Of a stretch of DNA of 64,000 bases, positions 34,592 through 42,158 are shown piece after piece (positions within the stretch are counted from its first letter, which is position 1; every line of letters begins with the position of its first letter). Source of the DNA: an archaeon (GTDB lineage: Archaea; Thermoproteota; Nitrososphaeria; Nitrososphaerales; Gagatemarchaeaceae); NCBI GenBank assembly GCA_021819035.1, contig JAKASL010000001.1, positions 248,001 to 312,000 of the forward strand. The letters run 5' to 3'. The translations under genes and the position numbers were made by a program. The notes beneath the pieces are model-generated. The model was given only the letters and a program-made list of their open reading frames with translations. It was not told the DNA's origin and did no database searches.

Positions 34592-34801
34592 ATGATGATA
34601 CCTATACGCTGCTTCACCTGCGGTAACCTCATCGGGGACAAGTTCGCCCCGTTCCAGGCCAGAGTGAAGGGGGGCGAAGACCCCGGCAAGGTGCTGGACG
34701 ACCTCGGCCTGAAGAGGTACTGCTGCAGGCGCATGCTAATCTCCTCGGTGGATGTCATCGACCAGGTCCTCCCGTTCTACAGCAGGAAGTCAGAGCCGTA
34801 G
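34592..34801 (+). CDS. rpo10: RNA polymerase subunit Rpo10 (N)
   Basis: A 69-residue zinc-binding subunit. [17 protein letters not shown] and [10 protein letters not shown] supply the atypical CX2C...CC zinc motif. It links Rpo3/Rpo11 with the core. It lies between S9 and S2, with the often adjacent Rpo6 (K) absent. Confidence 0.95.
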   Translation: MMIPIRCFTCGNLIGDKFAPFQARVKGGEDPGKVLDDLGLKRYCCRRMLISSVDVIDQVLPFYSRKSEP

Positions 34802-34816
34802 GTCTGGCGCTTGGCA

Positions 34817-35506
34817 ATGTCTGACTTCGACGACGACGCGGGCTCAGCCGACAAGATGGTGGCCCCGGGCTTTTCTGAGAAGGCCCTCCTCGCCACCGGC
34901 ATCAGGATCGGGACCCCCGTCAGGACGAAGACCATGGAGCCTTTCACGGCGCGGCCAAGGCCGGACGGCCTCCACATGATAGACTACCCCAAGACACTGC
35001 AGCGCATCGACATCGCTGGCAAGTTCATAGCGGCCACCGGGGCGAAGAACACCGTGGTGTACACCAGCCGGGAGCACGGCGCCGTCGCGGTGGAGAAGTT
35101 CTGCGAGCTCACCGGGGCGATGCCAAGGATAGGCAGGTTCATGCCAGGCACATTCACCAACCCCCTATATCCGGGCCACCTGGACGCCGAACTGGTGGTC
35201 GTGGCGGACCCGATGTCAGACACGCAGGCGATGGTGGAGGCAGCGAAGCTCGGGGTCCCCGTGATCGCAGTCTGCGACACGGACAACATCACAGACGACG
35301 TGGATCTGGTCATCCCTGGGAACAACAGGGGGCGCAAGTCGATAGCCGCCATATTCTGGCTCCTGGCAAGGGCGACCCTCGTTCACTCGAAGGCGCTCGC
35401 CGAAGACCAGCCCATGAAGTACGGCATCGAAGACTTCGAGACCAAGGTGGAGGAAGAGCCGCGCCCCGAGCTCTCCGAAGAGAGGGAGTCCGAAAGGCGC
35501 GAATAG
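34817..35506 (+). CDS. rps2: 30S ribosomal protein S2
   Basis: About 229 residues. LLATGIRIGTPVRTKTMEPF, GRFMPGTFTNP and AVCDTDNITDDVDLVIPGNNRGRKS are diagnostic. ATG 34817 is preferred over TTG 34811. The tail is acidic (EEEPRPELSEERESE). Confidence 0.93.
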   Translation: MSDFDDDAGSADKMVAPGFSEKALLATGIRIGTPVRTKTMEPFTARPRPDGLHMIDYPKTLQRIDIAGKFIAATGAKNTVVYTSREHGAVAVEKFCELTGAMPRIGRFMPGTFTNPLYPGHLDAELVVVADPMSDTQAMVEAAKLGVPVIAVCDTDNITDDVDLVIPGNNRGRKSIAAIFWLLARATLVHSKALAEDQPMKYGIEDFETKVEEEPRPELSEERESERRE

Positions 35507-35515
35507 GCCCAGGTA

Positions 35516-36358
35516 TTGCCAGTCCGAAAACCCGCAGTTTCAGGCCAGTTCTATCCGTCAGCCCCCGCAGCGCTCTCTGCCCTCATCGACGAGTGCTACA
35601 CCCACAGGCTCGGGCCGGGGATGCTCCCCCCCGCCCCCGCATCGGACGCGGGCATCGTAGCAGTGGTGTCGCCGCACGCTGGCTACGTCTACTCAGGCCC
35701 TGTGGCCGCCCATTCATACCACCACGTCTCTTCGCTCCGCAGCCCTGACCTGGCTGTCTTGGTGGGGCCCAACCACTACGGCATCGGGGGCGGAGTCTCC
35801 ACCTACGAAGGGGAGTGGGTGACCCCTCTGGGTCGCATGCGCGTCGACGAGGGTGCGGCCGCAGAGCTCGTCGAACTCGCCGGGGCCGCCGTGGACCCGG
35901 AGGCCCACATGCTGGAGCACTCCATCGAGGTGCAGCTCCCGTTCTTGCAGAAGCTCTACGGCGACTCCGTCCCGTTCCTGCCGGTCTCGCTCCTCTTCCA
36001 GGACCAGGACACAGCCGAGGCTGTCGCTTCGGCCCTCGCCCGAATCCTGAGAGGGAGGAGGGCAGTCCTGGTCGCCTCCTCAGACCTGACCCACTACGAG
36101 CCCCCCGCCGTTGCGAAGGAGAAGGACATGGCCCTCCTCGGCGAGGTGTTGAAGATGGACGTCCCGGCTTTCTACTCCGTCCTCGAGAGGCTAGGCGTCA
36201 CCGCCTGTGGCTACGGCGCCATCGCCACCGTGATGCTAGCCGCCAGGTCGCTTGGGCTCACCAGGCCAGAGCTCCTAGCGTACGCCACGAGCGGCGACAC
36301 CAGCGGAGACAACGTTCAAGTCGTGGGCTACGGGGCCCTCAGATTCGTAAGCTCTTGA
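35516..36358 (+). CDS. MEMO1 family protein (AmmeMemoRadiSam system B-like)
   Basis: A 280-residue Memo-like protein, structurally related to non-heme iron dioxygenases. VRKPAVSGQFYP, VVSPHAGYVYSGPVAAH, GPNHYG, EHSIEVQLPFL and VASSDLTHYEP supply the conserved His and Asp residues. The biochemical role in archaea is not established. TTG start. It regularly sits between S2 and mevalonate kinase in archaeal genomes. It overlaps mvk by 4 nt. Confidence 0.9.
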   Translation: MPVRKPAVSGQFYPSAPAALSALIDECYTHRLGPGMLPPAPASDAGIVAVVSPHAGYVYSGPVAAHSYHHVSSLRSPDLAVLVGPNHYGIGGGVSTYEGEWVTPLGRMRVDEGAAAELVELAGAAVDPEAHMLEHSIEVQLPFLQKLYGDSVPFLPVSLLFQDQDTAEAVASALARILRGRRAVLVASSDLTHYEPPAVAKEKDMALLGEVLKMDVPAFYSVLERLGVTACGYGAIATVMLAARSLGLTRPELLAYATSGDTSGDNVQVVGYGALRFVSS

Positions 36359-37281
36359 GGGCCGTAGCAGAGGCTCCTTCGAAGGCGATAGTCACGGGGG
36401 AGCACTTCGTGGTCCACGGCGCCTGGGCCCTGGCCGCCGCGCTGCCGAGGAGGGTCAGGGTAGAGGTGAAGGCCGCGAGCTCCTTCAGGGTGACGTCCCA
36501 GGGGTCAGAAGAGGGGCCTCCCGGGGCGGCGCCTGTAAGGAAGGTCGTCAGAGCCGTCGCCGAGGAGTACTCGGCGCGCCAGGATGTGGCTGTCTCGGTG
36601 TCTTCGTCTGTCCCCCGGGGGGCGGGCCTGGGGTCGTCCGCCGCCACCATGGTGGCGCTCGCCGCCGCCCTGTCAGAGTTCCACTCTCTGGACCTGGGCC
36701 TCGAGGACGTGATCCGTCTATCGATGGTCGGGGAGAAGGAGGTCCATGGCCGCCCTTCCGGGATCGACCCTGCCGTCTGCGCCATGGGAGGGGCGATCAT
36801 GTTCAGGCCGGGGACCAGGCCGAAGAATGTCCCCTTAGAGGGGAGCCGCTCGCTGGTGGTGTCATACTCTGGGATCAGCAGGGACACCAGGGGACAGATA
36901 GGGAGGGTATCAGAGACCAAAGACAGGTACCCGGGCTACTTCGCCCGGCTGGCCAGGTCTGTGGGCGACCTGAGCCTGGACGCGGCAGAGCTCCTCGCCA
37001 AGGGGGACGGCGAGGGGCTGGGAGGGTTGCTGACGATGAATCACGCCCTCCTGGGGATGCTGGGTGTGTCCAACCCCACCCTGGACGGGATGGTCGACCA
37101 GATGATATCTGCGGGCGCCTACGGGGCGAAGCTCACCGGAGGAGGCGGAGGGGGGAGCGTGGTCGCGGTCGCCCCCAAGGCAAAGGAAAAAAGCCTTGTT
37201 TCAGGGCTGTCGGCGCGAGGATTCGAGACTTTCATCGCCAAAGTGCCCGTCGAGGGAGTGAAAAGCTGGCTAGAGCACTAG
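36355..37281 (+). CDS. mvk: Mevalonate kinase
   Basis: A 308-residue GHMP kinase, phosphorylating mevalonate in isoprenoid lipid synthesis. The ATP loop PRGAGLGSSAATMVAL, the early APSKAIVTGEHFVVHG, the substrate loop HGRPSGIDPAVC and the C-terminal KLTGGGGGGSVVA are clear. TTG start at the TTGA overlap with the Memo gene. Confidence 0.94.
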   Translation: MRAVAEAPSKAIVTGEHFVVHGAWALAAALPRRVRVEVKAASSFRVTSQGSEEGPPGAAPVRKVVRAVAEEYSARQDVAVSVSSSVPRGAGLGSSAATMVALAAALSEFHSLDLGLEDVIRLSMVGEKEVHGRPSGIDPAVCAMGGAIMFRPGTRPKNVPLEGSRSLVVSYSGISRDTRGQIGRVSETKDRYPGYFARLARSVGDLSLDAAELLAKGDGEGLGGLLTMNHALLGMLGVSNPTLDGMVDQMISAGAYGAKLTGGGGGGSVVAVAPKAKEKSLVSGLSARGFETFIAKVPVEGVKSWLEH

Positions 37282-38012
37282 TCGCGAAGCTCGGGGGCTC
37301 CGTGATCACGGACAAGTCGAAGCCCTTCTCGTATCGCCCGGACGTGGTCTCGGCGCTCTCGGAAGAGATAGCCTCCTCCGACCAGAAGGTCGTCGTGGTG
37401 CACGGCGGAGGGTCCTTCGGCCACGTCATCGCGAAGCAGCACGGGATAAGCTCCGACGCCGGCGAGGCGCCTGCGGTGGGGGTCGCGCAGACGAGAGGGG
37501 CGATGTACGAGTTGAACAGGATGGTCTGCAAGACGATGCTGGAGTTCAAGCTAAGCCCGTACCCGTTCTCCCCCTTCGACGCCATAAGCAGGGCCGGGGG
37601 GGCTTCTGTGTCTTCATGGCTGAAGGGCCTCCTCAAGGAAGGGCTGACGCCTGTCACCTTCGGGGACGTCGGGCTGACCCCGTCGGGATTCAAGGTGATA
37701 TCGGGGGACGTGATCATGCAGGAGCTGTCGAAGATGCTGGAGCCGGAGCGGTCCGTGTTCGCCCTCGACGTGGACGGGGTCTACGAGGAGAACACCAGGG
37801 TCATCATCCCCGAGCTGACCCCAGCCAAGGTGAAGCGGATGAAGGCGAAGGAGGGGGACGATGCCACCGGAGGGATGAGGCTCAAGCTGGAAGTGGCTGC
37901 CAAGATAGCCGCGGGAGGGACCAGCGTCTGCTTCGTCTCCGGGTACAGGCGGAACGAGTTCTCCAAGGCCCTCCGGGGGCTGGACTTCTACGGCACCTTG
38001 GTCCGCGCCTAG
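37266..38012 (+). CDS. ipk: Isopentenyl phosphate kinase, probable CTG start
   Basis: An amino-acid-kinase-fold enzyme making IPP from isopentenyl phosphate, the last step of the archaeal mevalonate route. VVHGGGSFGHVIAKQHG, PFDAISRAGG and GDVGLTPSGFKVISGD are typical. The conserved N-terminal AKLGGSVITDK is encoded partly upstream of the first usual start codon (GTG 37302). The frame there contains CTG 37266, preceded by gggag (37254-37258), so I place the start there, giving 248 residues and a 16-nt overlap with mvk. Confidence 0.85.
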   Translation: MARALVAKLGGSVITDKSKPFSYRPDVVSALSEEIASSDQKVVVVHGGGSFGHVIAKQHGISSDAGEAPAVGVAQTRGAMYELNRMVCKTMLEFKLSPYPFSPFDAISRAGGASVSSWLKGLLKEGLTPVTFGDVGLTPSGFKVISGDVIMQELSKMLEPERSVFALDVDGVYEENTRVIIPELTPAKVKRMKAKEGDDATGGMRLKLEVAAKIAAGGTSVCFVSGYRRNEFSKALRGLDFYGTLVRA

Positions 38013-38036
38013 GTCAGAGGTAGGGACCGGACAGGC

Positions 38037-39068
38037 ATGCCCACCATCCAGGACGAGATGAGGCGCGTGAAGGCGCAGGTAGACCGCCTGATACTCGACC
38101 AGATCCTCCCGAAGTCCAGCCCGATAAAGGAAGTCGACCTCCTCTACCGGATGATGCGGGACTACCCGTCCCGCCCGGCCAAGGGGATGAGGCCCTTCCT
38201 CTGCGTCACCGCCTGCAGGGCGGCAGGCGGCTCCGAAGGCGACGCTATCCTCACCGCGGCGTGCATAGAGCTCTTCCAGCACTGGATACTCGTCCACGAC
38301 GATATAGAGGACGGGTCAGAGCTGAGGCGCGGGGAGCCAGCCCTGCACAAGAAGTACGGGGAGGCCCTGGCCCTCAACGCCGGGGACGCCCTCCACGCCC
38401 GCACCTGGGAGGCGCTCCTGAAGAACAGGGAGCGGATTGGTCCTGATAGGACGTTCGCTGTCATGGAGGAGTTTTCGAAGATGGTCGACGAGACGACCGA
38501 AGGGCAGCACATGGAGCTGGGGTGGGTCGCTGCCAAGCGATGGGACCTGGGGGAGAAAGACTACTTCGAGATGTGCACCAGGAAGACTTCGTGGTACACC
38601 GTCGCCAGCCCGTGCAGGATGGGCGCGCTCGTGGCCGGGGCCGGAGCGGACGTGCTGGCGGGGCTGAAGGACTTCGGGACCACCCTGGGGGTCGCCTTCC
38701 AGATACAGGACGACGCGCTGAACCTGGTGGGGGACCAGAAGAAGTACGGCAAGGCGAAGTCTGACGACATACTGGAGGGGAAGAGGACCATGATGCTCCT
38801 CCACCTCCTCTCTGTGGCGTCCCAGAGCGAGAGGGACAAGGTGATCGCGATCATGAACAAGGGGCGAGCGCAGAAGACTGACGACGAAGTGAAGTTCGTG
38901 CTCTCTGCGATGGAGAGGTATGACGCCGTGGGGTTCGCCAGGAAGAGGGCGTCAGAGCTTCTCAAGCGGTCCCTGGCGACGCTCCAGAGCATAGACTGGA
39001 AGGGGGACGAGGAAGCCGCGTCCCTCCTGGCTTCATTCGCGAGGTTCGCGGTAGAACGGGAATGGTAG
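38037..39068 (+). CDS. Polyprenyl (geranylgeranyl) diphosphate synthase
   Basis: A 343-residue trans-prenyltransferase. The first Asp-rich motif is HDDIEDGSELRR and the second QIQDDALNLVGD; KGMRPFLCVTAC precedes them. Residues before the first motif (IELFQHWILVHDD) have Trp and Ile at chain-length positions; I do not predict the exact product, though C20 for archaeal lipids is likely. It follows ipk closely and overlaps gltX by 7 nt. Confidence 0.9.
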   Translation: MPTIQDEMRRVKAQVDRLILDQILPKSSPIKEVDLLYRMMRDYPSRPAKGMRPFLCVTACRAAGGSEGDAILTAACIELFQHWILVHDDIEDGSELRRGEPALHKKYGEALALNAGDALHARTWEALLKNRERIGPDRTFAVMEEFSKMVDETTEGQHMELGWVAAKRWDLGEKDYFEMCTRKTSWYTVASPCRMGALVAGAGADVLAGLKDFGTTLGVAFQIQDDALNLVGDQKKYGKAKSDDILEGKRTMMLLHLLSVASQSERDKVIAIMNKGRAQKTDDEVKFVLSAMERYDAVGFARKRASELLKRSLATLQSIDWKGDEEAASLLASFARFAVEREW

Positions 39069-40777
39069 CCGGGTCTCTGGGGGAGGAGGCGCTCGCCGCA
39101 GTGGAGAAGGCGGCCCTGTTGAACGCGGCGAGGCACGGCGGGAGGGCCGAGGTGGGCGCGATCGTAGGCAGGGTCCTTGCCGAGTTCCCTGAGCTGAGGG
39201 CCAGGGCGGGTCTGGTGTCGAAAGAAGCGGCGGCCGCGGCCAAGAGGGTGAACGCCCTCGACGTAGGGGAACAGGAGCGGCTCATCTCAGAGAGGTACCC
39301 GGACGCGGCGGCGCCGGTGGAGAAGAAGGGGCGGGTAGGGCTCCCAGACCTCCCCAACGCCGTGAAGGGAGAGACTGCCTTCCGCCTCCCTCCTGAACCG
39401 TCAGGCTACATGACGGTGGGGCACGCCATGGCATTCACCATCAACTACCTCTACAAAGAGCAGTACGACGGGGAGCTCTGGCTCCGCTTCGAGGACACCA
39501 ACCCGAGGAAGGTCCTCCCGCAGTACTACGACAGCTTCCGCCGGGGGATAGGCTGGCTCTCGATAAGGTACGACCACGAGAAGAACGTGTCGGACGACAT
39601 GGAGGTCATCTATGAGGCAGGGAGGGAGCTCCTGGAGCAGGGGAGGGCCTACGCATGCTCTTGCGACGAGGCGAAGGTGAAGGAGCTGCGGTTCGAAGGG
39701 ACCCCCTGCGAGCACAGGGGGGGCTCTGTCGAGGCGAACCTTAGGGTGTGGGACGAGCTCCTTGCGAAGAAGCACAAGGACGGCGCGTACGTCGTCAGGT
39801 TCAAGGGAGACATGAAGAGCCGGAACTACTCCCTCAGGGACACCAACCTCTTCAGGATCATCTCCCACCCGCACCCGCTCACGGGCGAGAGGTACTCCCT
39901 CTGGCCTACCTACGACCTGGCCAACGCCGTAGAGGACGAGATATGCGGGATAACCCACGTCCTAAGGAGCTCCGAGTTCCGCAACGAGCTCCAGGCGCAG
40001 CTTCGCGAGGCACTGCGGTTCAGGCGGATAGAGGTCATCCAGTTCTCGCGGTTCAACTTCAAAGGGACGCCGGTCTCGAAGAGGCTGCTCCGTCCGCTCG
40101 TCGAGAAGAAGGTGGTGTCGGGCTGGGACGACCCGAGGATGCCGACAATCGACGGCCTCAGGAGGCGCGGCATCATACCGCAGGCGATAAGGGAGTTCAC
40201 CCTCCAGGTGGGCTACACGAAGACCGAGCACGAATACGACTGGAGCATCCTCCTGTCGGTGAACAGGAAGCTCCTCGACCCTCTCTCGAAGCGTATGTTC
40301 TTCGTCCCCGAGCCCGCGAGGCTGGAGGTGGAGGGGGCTCCGATCAAGAAGGCGACCCTCGCCTTCCACCCCCAGAAGGACCTGGGGAGCAGGACGATCG
40401 ACACCGAGGGCGAGTTCTTCGTCCCATCGGCAGACCTTGGGACGATGAAGAAAGGGACAGTGTTCCGGCTCATGGACCTTTACAACGTCAGGCTGACGGC
40501 GGAAGGCTCTTCCCCCCGGGGGGAGTACGCCGGGGACGGACTCGTCCCCGACTCGAAGAAGGTCCAATGGGTCACCCGGGCACACTCGGAGGCGGTGGTC
40601 ACAGTCCCCGGCGAGCTCTTCTCGGAAGGAGGGGTCTACAACAAGGAAAGCCTGAAAGAGGTGGCAGGATACGTTGAAGAGGCGGCGTCCGGGCTCTCTC
40701 CGGGCGACATCGTCCAGTTTCCACGGTTCGGGTTCTGCAGGCTCGACGCTCCTGCGCGGTTCATACTCGCGGGATGA
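39062..40777 (+). CDS. gltX: Glutamyl-tRNA synthetase, archaeal type
   Basis: A 571-residue class I synthetase that charges tRNA-Glu (and possibly tRNA-Gln, to be amidated by GatDE). An N-terminal helical domain of about 100 residues precedes the catalytic PPEPSGYMTVGHAMA; the HIGH box reads TVGH (118-121). GELWLRFEDTNP, SLWPTYDLANAVED and the KMSKS-like VSKRLLRP follow, then an anticodon-binding beta region. Full length for the archaeal family. Confidence 0.93.
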   Translation: MVAGSLGEEALAAVEKAALLNAARHGGRAEVGAIVGRVLAEFPELRARAGLVSKEAAAAAKRVNALDVGEQERLISERYPDAAAPVEKKGRVGLPDLPNAVKGETAFRLPPEPSGYMTVGHAMAFTINYLYKEQYDGELWLRFEDTNPRKVLPQYYDSFRRGIGWLSIRYDHEKNVSDDMEVIYEAGRELLEQGRAYACSCDEAKVKELRFEGTPCEHRGGSVEANLRVWDELLAKKHKDGAYVVRFKGDMKSRNYSLRDTNLFRIISHPHPLTGERYSLWPTYDLANAVEDEICGITHVLRSSEFRNELQAQLREALRFRRIEVIQFSRFNFKGTPVSKRLLRPLVEKKVVSGWDDPRMPTIDGLRRRGIIPQAIREFTLQVGYTKTEHEYDWSILLSVNRKLLDPLSKRMFFVPEPARLEVEGAPIKKATLAFHPQKDLGSRTIDTEGEFFVPSADLGTMKKGTVFRLMDLYNVRLTAEGSSPRGEYAGDGLVPDSKKVQWVTRAHSEAVVTVPGELFSEGGVYNKESLKEVAGYVEEAASGLSPGDIVQFPRFGFCRLDAPARFILAG

Positions 40778-40805
40778 GCCGTTGAAACAGACTCGCCGGC
40801 CAACC

Positions 40806-40814
40806 GTTTATATG
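40806..40814 (+). promoter_or_regulatory. TATA box of the L7Ae-S28e operon
   Basis: The sequence gtttatatg lies 27 nt before tgggag (835-840 region), the ribosome-binding site of L7Ae (ATG 40849). Confidence 0.6.
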
Positions 40815-40848
40815 CTGGCCGAAACTGGCCCGCCTGGGAGATTGTGAG

Positions 40849-41235
40849 ATGACCCCAGACAAGAGGCCTTACTACATCAAGTTTGAGACACCGAAGGAAG
40901 TCTCCGAGGCGGCCTACGAGGTCCTCAGGCAGGCGTCCCGGACAGGCAAGGTCCGCAAGGGGACCAACGAGTCTACGAAGGCCATCGAGAGAGGGCTGGC
41001 CAAGCTGGTGGTGATAGCCGAGGACGTGAACCCCCCCGAGGTGGTCGCCCACCTGCCCATCCTCTGCGACGAGAGGAAGATACCTTACGTTTTCGTCCCC
41101 TCCAAGGACCAGATAGGGCCTGCCATCGGCATCGACGTGTCGACGGCGGCGGCGGCTGTCCTCGAGGCCGGCGAAGGCTCCCAGATACTAGAGCAGGTCA
41201 CCCAAGAGCTTTCGAGGCTGAAGAAGGCCGCATGA
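40849..41235 (+). CDS. rpl7ae: 50S ribosomal protein L7Ae
   Basis: A 128-residue kink-turn RNA-binding protein shared by the ribosome, C/D and H/ACA RNPs and RNase [26 protein letters not shown] and the later [18 protein letters not shown] are diagnostic. Overlaps S28e by 4 nt. Cbf5, its H/ACA partner, is also in this window. Confidence 0.95.
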   Translation: MTPDKRPYYIKFETPKEVSEAAYEVLRQASRTGKVRKGTNESTKAIERGLAKLVVIAEDVNPPEVVAHLPILCDERKIPYVFVPSKDQIGPAIGIDVSTAAAAVLEAGEGSQILEQVTQELSRLKKAA

Positions 41236-41450
41236 GCAGCAAGAGGGAAATAGAGACACTCACCCCGGCCGAGGTCGTCCAGATAGTGGGTAGGACTGGG
41301 GTCGCAGGGGAGATAACACAGGTGAGGGTGAAGATACTAGAGGGGAAGGAGAAGGGGCGCATACTCACCAGGAACGTGAAAGGGCCGATTCGGATGGCCG
41401 ACGTCCTCGTGCTCAGAGAGACGGAGCGGGAAGCTCGGAAGCTCAAATGA
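41232..41450 (+). CDS. rps28e: 30S ribosomal protein S28e
   Basis: A 72-residue S28e: [34 protein letters not shown] and the C-terminal [11 protein letters not shown]. In many archaea L24e follows directly; here 3.7 kb containing the vWA/tubulin module intervenes. Confidence 0.95.
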   Translation: MSSKREIETLTPAEVVQIVGRTGVAGEITQVRVKILEGKEKGRILTRNVKGPIRMADVLVLRETEREARKLK

Positions 41451-41526
41451 GCCCCTCCAGCCCCTGTCTGTCCCCTCCCTTCCATCCATAGTGCGCGCCC
41501 CGACTGTCAGGCGTTCGCTTCGGGCC

Positions 41527-42111
41527 CTAGCTGCGGATAGTCTTCTCGAAGTCCGCCAGGTTGTGGGGCCTGGTGTAAGTCCCGTGGGTGAGTGTGGCGA
41601 TGTCTCTGAGCTCCTTCGACGCCTCGTTGGAGAGCTCTATCACGTCTATCTCGACTGGGGAACCCTTCAGCTCGTCGGCTATCGTCTTGACGGGCTCCCC
41701 GTCGTTCCCCCCGTCGCTGATCAGTTTGATCACCTTCTCCTTCCTGATGGAGTCGGAGATGTTGTCGATGCCGTACCTGATCGCGTCGACCAGCGGGCTC
41801 CCCCCTTTGCACTGCAGCTCCTCCAGCCTGTACAGCTCGAGCGAAGCGGGGGCGGGGTTCAGGGGGACCACCACATCTATCTGCGTCGAGCCCGGGGTCC
41901 CCAGCAGCCTGTAGAACGACACCCCCAGCCTTGTCGGCCAAGGGAAGTAGGAGACGGGCCAGTACTCCATGACGAAGTTGAAGAGCCCCGCCTTGACCAT
42001 CTTCATCTTGGTCATGCCTGAGGAGTGGAGCTTCCCCCCCATGCTCCTCGAGCCGTCGATGACGAAGAGCAGGTCCTTCGCCTTTGACTCGTCATAGCTC
42101 AAGCTTGCCAC
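41527..42111 (-). CDS. Small von Willebrand factor A (vWA) domain protein
   Basis: A 194-residue protein consisting of one vWA domain. The MIDAS is visible as FVIDGSRSMGG (D19, S21, S23), with Ser105 in CKGGSPLVDA at the usual Thr position and ISDGGND (D133) completing the metal site. No signal peptide or helix, so cytoplasmic. vWA domains bind protein partners through a divalent metal. It diverges from the tubulin-like gene under one shared TATA box and converges on S28e. GTG 42111 was chosen; TTG 42102 is nearly as good. Confidence 0.85.
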   Translation of the reverse strand: MASLSYDESKAKDLLFVIDGSRSMGGKLHSSGMTKMKMVKAGLFNFVMEYWPVSYFPWPTRLGVSFYRLLGTPGSTQIDVVVPLNPAPASLELYRLEELQCKGGSPLVDAIRYGIDNISDSIRKEKVIKLISDGGNDGEPVKTIADELKGSPVEIDVIELSNEASKELRDIATLTHGTYTRPHNLADFEKTIRS

Positions 42112-42127
42112 CTAGAAGTTGACAAAC

Positions 42128-42138
42128 GTATAAAAAAG
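42128..42138. promoter_or_regulatory. Shared bidirectional TATA box for the vWA and tubulin-like genes
   Basis: The sequence gtataaaaaag is the only AT-rich element in the 47-bp gap. Its centre is about 26 nt from each start (42111 on the minus strand, 42159 on the plus), so one element probably drives both. Confidence 0.6.
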
Positions 42139-42158
42139 ATAGCAATAGAGGTGAAACG

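Noticed and set aside
39748-40677. 309-codon plus-strand frame within gltX
   Set aside because: Overlaps gltX fully in another frame and is Arg/Gly-rich with no domain pattern; a GC-driven shadow.
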